Assembly: GCF_017590215.1 (NCBI RefSeq)
Contig: NZ_JAFFPK010000002.1
Coordinates: 1-45,132, forward strand
DNA length: 45,132 nt
Reading direction: 5' to 3'
Source of the DNA: Clostridium sp. CCUG 7971
GTDB lineage: Bacteria > Bacillota > Clostridia > Peptostreptococcales > Peptostreptococcaceae
In this document: one piece after another, positions 1 to 8,313 of the stretch
Layout of the letters: each line of letters opens with the position of its first letter
Numbering within the stretch: the stretch's first letter is position 1
Made by a program: the position numbers and the translations under genes
Notes under the pieces: generated by a model
What the model saw: only the letters and a program-made list of their open reading frames with translations
Databases searched by the model: none
Told to the model about the DNA's origin: nothing

Positions 1-871
1 ACATGATGGTCCAGGTATAAGAACGACAGTTTTTTTCAAAGGCTGCCCACTAGAATGTGCTTGGTGTCATAACCCGGAGAGCCAATCTCATAAAAAAGAA
101 GTTCTTTATAATGAAGAAAAATGTAGCAGATGTGAGACTTGTATTAAAAAGTGTCCACATGATGCTATATATAAAGAAGAAAAATATATATATTTGAAAA
201 AAGACAAGTGTCAGCTTTGTGAAACTTGTTTAGATTATTGTATAAATAATGCTAGAGAAATAGTAGGAAATAATTATAAAATCAAAGATTTAGTCAAAGA
301 AATTGAAAAAGATATGATATTTTATGAACAATCTAAAGGTGGGGTTACCTTATCTGGAGGAGAGGTAATGGCTCAAGATATAGGTTACATAGAAGATATT
401 GTATCAGCTTGTAAAGAAAAAGGAATAAATGTAGCAATTGACACTTGTGGATATGCTACATTTGAAAATTATGAAAAAATACTTCCTTATGTAGATTTAT
501 TCTTATATGATATAAAATTGATTGACAATGAAAAACATAAGAAATTTACAGGAAAAAGTAATGAATTAATTTTAGATAATTTAAAAAAGTTAAGTAAGAA
601 AAATGCAAATATAAATGTAAGGATACCTTTAATAGAAGGTGTAAATGTAGATGAAGAAAATATTGAAATATTAAAAATCATAGAATTTTTAAAAGATATT
701 AATGTAGAAAAAGTTAATCTTCTTCCTTATCATAATATAGGAATTCATAAGTATAAAAAACTTTATAAAGATTATAAAGGAGCAGATTTTAAAAAACCAA
801 ATGATAGTAAGTTAGAAGAAATTAAATATTTATTTGAAAAAAATAACTTTAAAACTAAAATAGGGGGATAG
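1..871 (+). CDS. HypD-activating enzyme, radical SAM (5' partial)
   Basis: This is the glycyl-radical-enzyme activase, which uses S-adenosylmethionine and a [4Fe-4S] cluster to place the radical on the neighbouring dehydratase. The reading frame is open from base 2, so the true start lies before the window. The radical SAM motif CPLECAWC (CxxxCxxC) is encoded at about 50-73. Two ferredoxin-type cysteine clusters follow at about 121-165 and 209-245, as in the PflA/HpdA type that carries an insert domain. The motif TLSGGEV at about 349-369 is the conserved SAM-contacting glycine motif. It ends 4 bases before the hypD start, so the two are co-transcribed. The family is certain; the assignment to HypD rests on that neighbour. 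Confidence 0.93.
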   Translation, partial: HDGPGIRTTVFFKGCPLECAWCHNPESQSHKKEVLYNEEKCSRCETCIKKCPHDAIYKEEKYIYLKKDKCQLCETCLDYCINNAREIVGNNYKIKDLVKEIEKDMIFYEQSKGGVTLSGGEVMAQDIGYIEDIVSACKEKGINVAIDTCGYATFENYEKILPYVDLFLYDIKLIDNEKHKKFTGKSNELILDNLKKLSKKNANINVRIPLIEGVNVDEENIEILKIIEFLKDINVEKVNLLPYHNIGIHKYKKLYKDYKGADFKKPNDSKLEEIKYLFEKNNFKTKIGG

Positions 872-875
872 GAAA

Positions 876-3244
876 ATGGATAGAGGAAGTTTTGATAGAA
901 CTAAAAAGCTAAGAAAGCAAAGCATAAATGAAACACCTCATATAACTATTGAAAGAGCACATCTTATAACTGAAGCATACAAAAAATACGAAGGTACTGT
1001 TGAAACACCAGTCCTTAGAGCTTTAGCTTTCAAGCATTATATGGAAAACAGATCATTATGTATAAATGAGGGAGAACTTATTGTAGGAGAAAAAGGAGAT
1101 CGTCCGCAAGGTGCGCCAACTTATCCAGAGTTATGCTGCCATACTTTGGAAGACTTAGATATAATGGATCAAAGAGATATAATATCTTTTAAAGTAGATA
1201 ATGGAGTTAAAAAAATACAAGAAGAAGAAATAATACCATATTGGGAAAACCGTCAAATAAGAAAAAAGATAATGGATTCTATGACTAAAGAATGGTTAGA
1301 TTGTTATGAGAGTGGAATATTTACGGAATTTATGGAACAAAGGGCTCCAGGACATACGGTTGGTGGAGGAACTTTTTATAAAAAAGGATTTTTAGATCTT
1401 AAAAAAGAAATCAAAGAAGAAATAGATAGGTTAGATTTTATAAACGATTTAGATGCATATGATAAAAAAGCACAATTAGAAGCTATGGATATAGCTTGTG
1501 ATGCTTTAATTATTTATGGAAAAGATATGCTAATTATGCTAGAGAATTAGCAGATAAAGAAACTGATGAAAGTAAGAAAAAAGAATTATTATTCATAGCA
1601 AAAAACTGTGATATAGTACCGGCTAATAAACCACAGACTTTCCATCAAGCAGTTCAAATGTATTGGTTTGTTCATGTTGGAGTTACGACAGAATTAAATA
1701 TATGGGATGCTTTTAGTCCAGGTAGATTAGATCAACATTTGAACCCTTTCTATGAAAATGATATTGAAGAAGGTTCGTTAAATAAAGAAAAAGCAAAAGA
1801 AATACTAGAATGTTTATGGATAAAATTTAATAATCAGCCAGCACCACCTAAGGTAGGTATAACTTTAAAAGAAAGTGGAACTTATACTGATTTTGCAAAT
1901 ATAAATACTGGTGGTATAACAGAAGATGGAAAAGATGGTGTAAATGATGTAAGTTATATAATATTAGATGTAATGGATGAAATGAAGCTATTACAGCCAA
2001 GTTCAAATGTTCAAATAAGTAGAAAAACTCCACAAAAATTTTTAGAGAGAGCTTGCGAGGTATCTAGAAAAGGATGGGGGCAACCAGCTTTTTATAATAC
2101 AGAGGCAATACTACAAGAACTTATAGAAGCAGGTAAAAGTATAGAAGATGCTAGACATGGAGGAACTAGTGGGTGTGTTGAAACTGGTTGTTTTGGAAAA
2201 GAAGCATATATACTTACAGGATATATAAATCTACCTAAAATACTTGAAATAACTTTAAATAATGGTATAGACCCTATGTATGGTAAAGAGGTAGGAATTA
2301 AAACTGGAGATGCAAGAAATTTCAAAAACTATCAGGAATTATTTGAAGCGTTTAAGGCCCAATTACACCATTTTATTGATATAAAAGTAAATGGAAATAA
2401 TATAATAGAAAAAATATATGCAAAGCATATGCCTGCACCACTTATGAGTGTTATAGTTGACGACTGTATTAAAAAAGGAAAAGACTATAACGATGGAGGA
2501 GCAAGATATAATACTAAGTATATTCAAGGCGTTGGTATAGGTACAATAACAGATAGTTTATGTGCTATAAAGTATAATATATTTGACAAAGAAAAATTTA
2601 CTATGGATGAACTTTTAAATGCACTTTCTAATAACTTTGAAGGCAATGAATTAATTCATAATATAGTAGTTAATAAGACACCTAAATATGGAAATGATGA
2701 TGATTATGCAGATGAATTGATGCAACAAGTATTTAATGCTTTTTATAAAGAAGTTACAGATAGAAAGTCTGCTATAGGTGCTAAATATAGAATAAATATG
2801 TTACCTACAACTTGCCATGTATACTTTGGTGAAGTTATGAAAGCAAGTGCAAATGGAAGACTTTCGCAAAAACCACTGTCAGAAGGGATATCTCCAGAAA
2901 AAGGAGCAGACACAAATGGACCAACAGCAGTAATAAAATCATGCTCTAAAATGGATCATATAAAAACAGGAGGGACACTACTTAATCAACGATTTGCGCC
3001 ATCTGTAGTAGAAGGCGAAGATGGACTTAATAATATGGCAAATTTAGTTAGAGCATACTTTAACATGGATGGACATCATATACAATTTAATGTATTTGAC
3101 AAAAATATTTTACTAAAGGCTCAAAAAAATCCTGATGAATATAAAGATTTAATAGTAAGAGTGGCAGGGTATAGCGATCATTTCAATAATTTAAGTAGAG
3201 CATTACAAGATGAAATAATAAATAGAACTGAACAAGTTTTTTAA
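876..3244 (+). pseudogene. hypD: trans-4-hydroxy-L-proline dehydratase, frameshifted
   Basis: This glycyl radical enzyme dehydrates trans-4-hydroxyproline to pyrroline-5-carboxylate, which ProC (next gene) reduces to proline. The frame that starts at 876 stops at 1550, and the rest is read in the +2 frame to 3244. Adding one A to the run at 1520-1523 joins them into 789 codons, the length of the characterised Clostridioides difficile enzyme. With that base restored, the catalytic Cys in GCVETGC (2174) falls at residue 434, its Glu at 436 and the radical Gly in VRVAGYSDHF (3167) at 765, which are the positions known for HypD. Every active-site element is therefore intact. As written the gene is broken; it could be a real mutation or a base-calling error. 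Confidence 0.9.
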
Positions 3245-3269
3245 TGAAAAGTGTAAAGGAGATTAAAAA

Positions 3270-4076
3270 ATGAACAAAAAGATTGGTTTTATAGGTTCTG
3301 GGAATATGGCAAAAGCAATGATAGGTGGAATAATCAAATCAGGATTAGTTAATTCTGAAAATATAATCACATCAGATTTAAATGAAAATACGTTAAAAAG
3401 CATTAAAAGTGAGTTTAATATAAATACAACTACAAAATCAGAAGAAGTAGTCAAAGATAGTGACATAATAATAGTTGCAGTTAAACCAAATATATATGAT
3501 ATGGTATTAGGCAGTGTATCTGAATTTATAGATAATAAGAAAATAATAGTAACCATAGCAGCAGGAAAAACAATATCTTCTATTGAAAATGTTATAGGAG
3601 ATGATAAAAAAATAATAAGAACTATGCCAAATACTCCAGCTTTAGTAAATGAAGGTATGAGTGCCTTATGCCCGAATAAAAACATAGATGATGAAGAGCT
3701 AGGAATGGTTAAATCTATATTTAATTCATTTGGAAAAGCTGAAGTAGTAAATGAATATTTAATAGATTCTGTAATAGGTGTTAGTGGATCAGCCCCTGCA
3801 TATGTATTTATGTTTATAGAAGCTATGGCAGATGCGGCAGTACTTCATGGAATGCCAAGAAGTCAAGCTTATAAATTTGCAGCTCAGGCGGTAATGGGAT
3901 CTGCAAAAATGGTACTTGAAACAGGAACTCATCCAGGAGAGTTAAAAGATATGGTATGTTCTCCAGGAGGAACTACAATAGAGGCGGTTAAAACCTTAGA
4001 AAATAAAGGATTTAGAGGTTGTGTAATAGATGCAATAACAGACTGTGTTGAAAAATCAAAAGAAATGAGCCAATAG
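3270..4076 (+). CDS. proC: pyrroline-5-carboxylate reductase
   Basis: It reduces pyrroline-5-carboxylate to L-proline with NAD(P)H in the cytoplasm. The 268-residue product has the usual family length. The N-terminal Rossmann motif GFIGSGNMA (residues 6-14) binds the nucleotide, and the C-terminal part carries the P5CR signature around SPGGTTIEAV. A ribosome site AAAGGAG (3255-3261) sits 8 bases before the ATG. It follows hypD by 25 bases, so activase, dehydratase and reductase make a compact pathway for using hydroxyproline as a Stickland electron acceptor. A terminator follows. Confidence 0.95.
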   Translation: MNKKIGFIGSGNMAKAMIGGIIKSGLVNSENIITSDLNENTLKSIKSEFNINTTTKSEEVVKDSDIIIVAVKPNIYDMVLGSVSEFIDNKKIIVTIAAGKTISSIENVIGDDKKIIRTMPNTPALVNEGMSALCPNKNIDDEELGMVKSIFNSFGKAEVVNEYLIDSVIGVSGSAPAYVFMFIEAMADAAVLHGMPRSQAYKFAAQAVMGSAKMVLETGTHPGELKDMVCSPGGTTIEAVKTLENKGFRGCVIDAITDCVEKSKEMSQ

Positions 4077-4091
4077 ATTAATAAAATTTAT

Positions 4092-4130
4092 ATTACAAAT
4101 AAAATAATTACAAATAAAATAATTATAAAT
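4092..4130. repeat. 15-bp tandem repeat, 2.6 copies
   Basis: The unit ATTACAAATAAAATA occurs at 4092-4106 and 4107-4121, followed by a partial third copy. It lies between proC and the downstream terminator. No function is evident. Confidence 0.7.
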
Positions 4131-4138
4131 ATTTAAAT

Positions 4139-4170
4139 AAGACTAGATATATTATACTAGTCTTATTTTT
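4139..4170 (+). terminator. intrinsic terminator after proC
   Basis: An 8-bp stem AAGACTAG / CTAGTCTT (4139-4146, 4157-4164) is followed by a T-rich stretch. It separates the hydroxyproline operon from the ATPase pair. Confidence 0.75.
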
Positions 4171-4218
4171 ATGCCTTTGAATATAATTTTATATAAGTGT
4201 TTTGAGGAGGGATATGTA

Positions 4219-5244
4219 TTGCCAAACCATATAAAAGATATTTATATAAAAAGTTTTAAAGGGATAAAAGATTTAAAATTAGAAGATATGAAATCAGTAA
4301 ATATATTAGTTGGAGATAATAATTCAAAAAAAACTACTGTACTTGAAGCTGTGGAACTCTTTGAAAGACCTTATGACTTTATATCTCACATAAAAAGGAT
4401 TAGCAGAAAATACAATCTAAAAACTGTTAAATATAATAAAATAAAGGAAATGTTTTATAATTGTGACTTAGATAATGAAATTAACATAAATTTATATGTA
4501 AAAGATAAATTACATAGACTATTCATAAATGGAAAAGAAGAACAGCTTATATGCATTGATGATAACGGTCAAAGTAATGAGTTAAAAGATATTGATAGAA
4601 CTATACTTAGATATGAATTTAATAATGAGCCAAAAGAATTTATAATGAATGATAATGAGAAGAGTTTTGTAAGACCTAAAAAACAATTAAAGCTTTTAAA
4701 TATAGGATATATGATGCCTATAGATACGTATATAGAAAGTAGATCTATAGAAGCAATAGATAGAGTAATACAAAAGGGAGAAAAACAAAGATTAATAGAT
4801 ATGTTAAAAATATTTGATGATAATATAGTAGATATAAATTTTACATCTGATAGAGAAATATATATAACTACTAATGACAAATTAAGTATGAGTATGGGGA
4901 GTTTTGGTGATGGATTTAAAAAGGCTATAATACTTACGTCTAAAGTTATAGATGCTGAAAATGGAATATTATTAGTAGATGAAATAGAAACAGGAATACA
5001 TAAAGATATAATAGGAAAAATTTTAAAAGAAATAATAAAGAACAGTAAACTATATAATACTCAGATAATAGCAACTACTCATAGTTTAGAGGCAATAGGA
5101 GTATTACTTGAGAAATTTGATGAAAGTCTAAATGAAGTGGCTATATATAGATTGGAAGAATTTAAAGATCAAATATATTCAAGGAGATTTTCAGGAGATA
5201 AGGCCTATGAAATCGTAGTACAAGAAGGTGGTGATTTAAGATAA
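4219..5244 (+). CDS. AAA/ABC-type ATPase, OLD/AriA-like
   Basis: This is an SMC/ABC-like ATPase of the kind found in OLD-family and PARIS-type defence modules. I start it at TTG 4219, because AGGAGG (4205-4210) is 8 bases upstream; an in-frame ATG at 4171 has no ribosome site and lies against the terminator. From that start the product has 341 residues. The Walker A region is GDNNSKKTT (residues 32-40), where the usual second glycine is lysine. Walker B is ILLVDEIETG, followed by an ATTHS switch histidine; GSFGDGFKKA resembles an ABC signature. The stop codon shares one base with the next ATG, implying translational coupling and joint action. The substrate is unknown and the defence role is inference. 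Confidence 0.75.
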   Translation: MPNHIKDIYIKSFKGIKDLKLEDMKSVNILVGDNNSKKTTVLEAVELFERPYDFISHIKRISRKYNLKTVKYNKIKEMFYNCDLDNEININLYVKDKLHRLFINGKEEQLICIDDNGQSNELKDIDRTILRYEFNNEPKEFIMNDNEKSFVRPKKQLKLLNIGYMMPIDTYIESRSIEAIDRVIQKGEKQRLIDMLKIFDDNIVDINFTSDREIYITTNDKLSMSMGSFGDGFKKAIILTSKVIDAENGILLVDEIETGIHKDIIGKILKEIIKNSKLYNTQIIATTHSLEAIGVLLEKFDESLNEVAIYRLEEFKDQIYSRRFSGDKAYEIVVQEGGDLR

Positions 5245-6035
5245 TGGATCATTACCTTTTTATAGTAGAAGGAGCTCATGATGTTGCATTGATATCAAGT
5301 ATACTTAGGGTATTAAAGTTCAGATGCATAAAAGATATTAATAATGTAATAAAACCTTTTAATAATTTATTAATAGATAAATTTCCATGTGAAAAAAATA
5401 GTTTAGAAAATTATAATAAGATACCAAGTTTTTATGATAAAGAAAATAAAAATATATGTATAATAAGTGCAGATGGAGAAACGAAATTAATTAAAGCATT
5501 AGATAATGCTATAAGTAAGTTTCGGTTAGATGAACTAGATGAGATTACTAAGGTAGTAATTTTTTGTGATGGAGACCTTAAGAGTAGAGAAGAGAAGATA
5601 AGCGAGTTAATAAAGATTAGCTTCCCAAAGAATAATGACTTAGAAATAAGTAAAGACAAGTTAATTGAGGGTTTTTTGTCATTAAATAATATAGATATTA
5701 TAAGTATAGATACTGAGTTCTTTGTTATGCCAAATAATAAAGATAGCGGAAGGTTAGAACAAATATTAATAGAGGCTATAAAATCAGTAGACAAAACTTT
5801 GTTGGAAGAAGTAGATATATTTTTAGCTAATATTCCGAATAAATATAAAAGTAAATGGAGCGAAAGTAATTCAAGGTATGATAAAACTAGAATATCTTGT
5901 GTTGGAAATGTTAAAAACCCGGCTTCATCAATGGGATCATTAATAGGAAGTAGCAAGTGGATAACATCGGATACAGTAAAAAGTTGTAAACTACTTGGAG
6001 GAATCTATAAATATATAGAAGAAACAATTAAATGA
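5244..6035 (+). CDS. TOPRIM-like protein (DUF3226/DUF4435-like), partner of the ATPase
   Basis: The 263-residue product begins with FIVEGAHDV, where Glu9 fits the TOPRIM glutamate, and carries FCDGD at residues 107-111, which fits the metal-binding DxD. TOPRIM domains act in topoisomerases, primases and OLD-type nucleases. A TOPRIM protein encoded separately and directly after an ABC-type ATPase recalls AriA/AriB of PARIS, or an OLD nuclease split in two. The start overlaps the ATPase stop by one base. I cannot tell from sequence alone which DUF family it belongs to, and nuclease activity is not shown. A symmetric terminator begins inside its stop codon region. Confidence 0.65.
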   Translation: MDHYLFIVEGAHDVALISSILRVLKFRCIKDINNVIKPFNNLLIDKFPCEKNSLENYNKIPSFYDKENKNICIISADGETKLIKALDNAISKFRLDELDEITKVVIFCDGDLKSREEKISELIKISFPKNNDLEISKDKLIEGFLSLNNIDIISIDTEFFVMPNNKDSGRLEQILIEAIKSVDKTLLEEVDIFLANIPNKYKSKWSESNSRYDKTRISCVGNVKNPASSMGSLIGSSKWITSDTVKSCKLLGGIYKYIEETIK

Positions 6036-6057
6036 CCTAAATTTAGGTCATTTTTTA
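6031..6057 (+). terminator. intrinsic terminator after the ATPase/TOPRIM pair
   Basis: A perfect 11-bp palindrome (6031-6052) is followed by a T run. It overlaps the TGA stop of the upstream gene and closes the two-gene unit. Confidence 0.85.
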
Positions 6058-6173
6058 TTGAAATACATTTAAATCTTACAAAAATGTAAGCACAATGTAA
6101 TGCAATTAAATGTCTTCTTTTAAACTATGATTATATAATTAAAGCATAAAATCATAAGAGATAAGGAGACAAT

Positions 6174-6898
6174 ATGAAAAAATTAGACGGATTTCAATTA
6201 AAAATTATAGCACTTATATTAATGCTACTTGATCATTTGTATTTTGCATTCCCAACAGTATTTCCAGAATGGTTTCATCCATTATCAAGAATAGTTGCAC
6301 CGATATTTGCTTATTTAATGGTAGAAGGATTTTTCTATACTAGAAATAGATTTAAATATAATTTAAGACTTTGTGGGTGGGCTTTATTTATGGAAGCTGG
6401 AAATAGAATTTTGAGTATGGTTTTAGTTTCTAAAGAAGTAGGAGTTCATAACAATATATTTATGACTTTAGCACTAGGTCTTACATTACTTAATTTAATA
6501 GAATTAGTTAAGAAAAATAATGGATTTAAAAAGATAGGATTAATAGTAGTTACTTTATTATTACTTCCATTAACAATGTTAGTAGAAGGAGGAATAGCAT
6601 TAATACCTTTTATATTAGTAACATATTTCTTTAGAGGAAATATGAAAAAACAGTTATTGGTTATACCGTTTTATCATTAATCTTATTTAAGATGGATTTT
6701 GTATGGTATGGAAATATTAAAGAAACAATAGATATGTTAATGTTTAACTCAGACTTTTTACTTATATTAGCAGTACCATTTATATTAGCTTATAATGGAG
6801 AAAGAGGGATTAATAATAAGTTTTCAAAATATTTATTTTACGTATTTTATCCACTACACCTATGGGTATTAGCTATATTACAATTTATATTAAAATAA
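6174..6898 (+). pseudogene. TraX-family membrane protein, frameshifted
   Basis: The protein starts with LDGFQLKIIALILMLLDH, typical of TraX-family multi-pass membrane proteins (named after the F-pilin acetylase; the role in Firmicutes is unknown). The first frame stops at 6680. The C-terminal part, including YLFYVFYPLHLW, continues in the +2 frame to 6898. Adding one A to the six-A run at 6645-6650 joins the halves without a gap into 241 residues. No ATG or ribosome site starts the second half independently. The upstream region has a TATAAT at 6134-6139. Confidence 0.8.
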
Positions 6899-6969
6899 AA
6901 AATTTTAATATAGATATTGTTCTTAAAAAAGATAATAATAGCTATGTAATCAAAGGAGATTTAAATCTT

Positions 6970-7059
6970 ATGAAAGATATTTTAAATATTGTTATTGGTG
7001 GAGGAACTGGTTATTTAGAAGCTTATAATGAAAAACATTCTGAAGAGGTAAAAGAATAA
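6970..7059 (+). CDS. possible 29-residue peptide, unknown
   Basis: A short ORF with GGAG at 6955-6958, 11 bases before its ATG, encodes a peptide with an IVIGGGTGY segment. The same frame is open back to 6862, overlapping the end of the TraX-like gene in a different frame. It may be a small protein or the tail of a decayed gene. I recognise no family, and the support is weak. Confidence 0.25.
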   Translation: MKDILNIVIGGGTGYLEAYNEKHSEEVKE

Positions 7060-7141
7060 ATATAAAAAGTTATAGTTATGAATTTATGGGTATATATAAT
7101 AATAATTTTTATCAAAACTATAAATTTGAAAGAGGATTATT

Positions 7142-7381
7142 ATGATAAAAAAACTTGTAGATAAATATAAAAAATATTTTAAAGCAAATAAAAATGAGCA
7201 AGTGTGCCGTTGCTTTAATGTAACTAGTGATGACATAGAAAAAATAATTAATGAAGGTTCAAGTTCTATAAAAGATATAAGAACAATTACTAAGGCAGGC
7301 AAGGGATGCGGTAGATGTAATGCAAGTGTAGAAAGAGTTACTTATAAGGCTATAAAAATGAAAAATAAACGATTAGATTAA
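7142..7381 (+). CDS. BFD-like [2Fe-2S]-binding protein
   Basis: This 79-residue protein has four cysteines at 22, 24, 56 and 59 in a CxC...CxxC pattern (VCRCFNV and GCGRCNA), the signature of bacterioferritin-associated ferredoxin domains. Such domains hold a [2Fe-2S] cluster and pass electrons, for example in iron release or as part of larger redox enzymes. About 20 basic residues precede the domain. It stands alone between terminators or promoters and no bacterioferritin gene is nearby, so its partner is unknown. Confidence 0.85.
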   Translation: MIKKLVDKYKKYFKANKNEQVCRCFNVTSDDIEKIINEGSSSIKDIRTITKAGKGCGRCNASVERVTYKAIKMKNKRLD

Positions 7382-7411
7382 GAGTATGATAAACGTCCTA
7401 CTCTTTTTTTA
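7380..7411 (+). terminator. intrinsic terminator after the BFD-like gene
   Basis: A 7-bp stem AAGAGTA / TACTCTT is followed by a long T run. Confidence 0.8.
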
Positions 7412-7495
7412 TTTTGCAAAAATAAAAAGTTAAAATAACATTTAATAAAACTCATATATATAATAAACTGTTAAATTTTAAGGGGATGAGATTAT

Positions 7496-8224
7496 ATGTC
7501 TGAATTTTTTAATTATGTAACTGTATTTGATCATAAGACAACAGTACTTGAAATAGGAATTCCAATGTTATTTATAGCTATTATTATAATATTAATATTT
7601 ACTTTTAGGAATAAGTTGAGCTTAGGTAGTAAAGCTGATAAAATAGTAAGATTTATATTATTTATTTTATTATTAACTTTTTATGTATCAAATTATATTT
7701 TATTATGGACTCAAAGTAGTATAAAAATATCAAATCTTCCACTTCAATTATGTCCAATAAGTGCACTACTTTGTATTTTATTACTAATTAATAAAAATAA
7801 AAGAATATTTAACTTTGTTATATTTACAGGAGTATTAGGAGGAATAGGGTCAGTGCTTAGTCCTGATGTTTCTTGTTCATTTATCTATTATAGATATTAT
7901 CAATTTATGGGTATGCATATGTTAATTGCAATAGTTCCTATTTATTATGCAATAGTTTATAAGTATTTACCAAATAATAAAGAGGCTATAGAAACATTTG
8001 TAGCAGTACATATATTGGCAGTTTTTATGGGAATATTTAATACAATATTTAACACTGACTATATGTATATATCATTTACAAAGAATATAGGTCCAAGAGG
8101 AACCATACTTGCATCTTTTGGAGAGGGATATATGTATATTATAACCTTTGAAGTATTTGTAGCTGCTTTATTTATAATATGGTTTTATGCAGTTAGATTT
8201 ATTTTTAGAAAAAATATATTGTAA
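7496..8224 (+). CDS. YwaF/TIGR02206-like integral membrane protein
   Basis: The 242-residue product has about seven hydrophobic segments. It carries motifs typical of the YwaF (TIGR02206) family, such as LPLQLCPISALL near residue 80 and FMGMHMLIAIVPIYY in the middle. The family is widespread in Firmicutes and its function is not established. A ribosome site AAGGGGAT precedes the ATG. No functional link with the adjacent mutS is apparent. Confidence 0.7.
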   Translation: MSEFFNYVTVFDHKTTVLEIGIPMLFIAIIIILIFTFRNKLSLGSKADKIVRFILFILLLTFYVSNYILLWTQSSIKISNLPLQLCPISALLCILLLINKNKRIFNFVIFTGVLGGIGSVLSPDVSCSFIYYRYYQFMGMHMLIAIVPIYYAIVYKYLPNNKEAIETFVAVHILAVFMGIFNTIFNTDYMYISFTKNIGPRGTILASFGEGYMYIITFEVFVAALFIIWFYAVRFIFRKNIL

Positions 8225-8256
8225 GTACAATAACACTTGAAATTGTGCATATAAGA

Positions 8257-8284
8257 TTACAATAATTTTCACTTATGATATAAT
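8257..8284 (+). promoter_or_regulatory. probable sigma-A promoter for mutS
   Basis: TTACAA (8257-8262) and a perfect TATAAT (8279-8284) are 16 bases apart, 29 bases before the mutS start, whose ribosome site is AAGGAGG at 8300-8306. Confidence 0.6.
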
Positions 8285-8313
8285 AATTATCTAGAAATAA
8301 AGGAGGTTTTACA

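Noticed and set aside
1518-1550. Programmed ribosomal frameshifting in hypD
   Set aside because: There is only a four-A run, no slippery heptamer or downstream stimulatory structure was seen, and relatives encode the enzyme in one frame.
1848-2325. Minus-strand open frames inside hypD
   Set aside because: They lie opposite a highly conserved coding region, lack ribosome sites and encode Leu/His-rich or low-complexity sequence typical of antisense frames in AT-rich DNA.
3263-3685. 140-residue minus-strand frame opposite proC
   Set aside because: Its product is a hydrophobic mirror of proC codons, without a start site; proC itself is certain.
4092-4130. Possible CRISPR or iteron array
   Set aside because: Only 2.6 direct copies of an AT-rich 15-mer without spacers; too little for an array or origin.
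4171-4218. ATG 4171 as start of the ATPase
   Set aside because: It follows the terminator directly and has no ribosome site, whereas AGGAGG is correctly placed for TTG 4219.
5432-5956. 174-residue minus-strand frame opposite the TOPRIM-like gene
   Set aside because: Ser/Leu/Ile-rich shadow; the plus-strand frame has coupling to the ATPase and recognisable motifs.
6862-6969. Upstream extension of the small ORF ending at 7059
   Set aside because: This part overlaps the C-terminal codons of the TraX-like gene in another frame and lacks a ribosome site; only the section from 6970 has any support.
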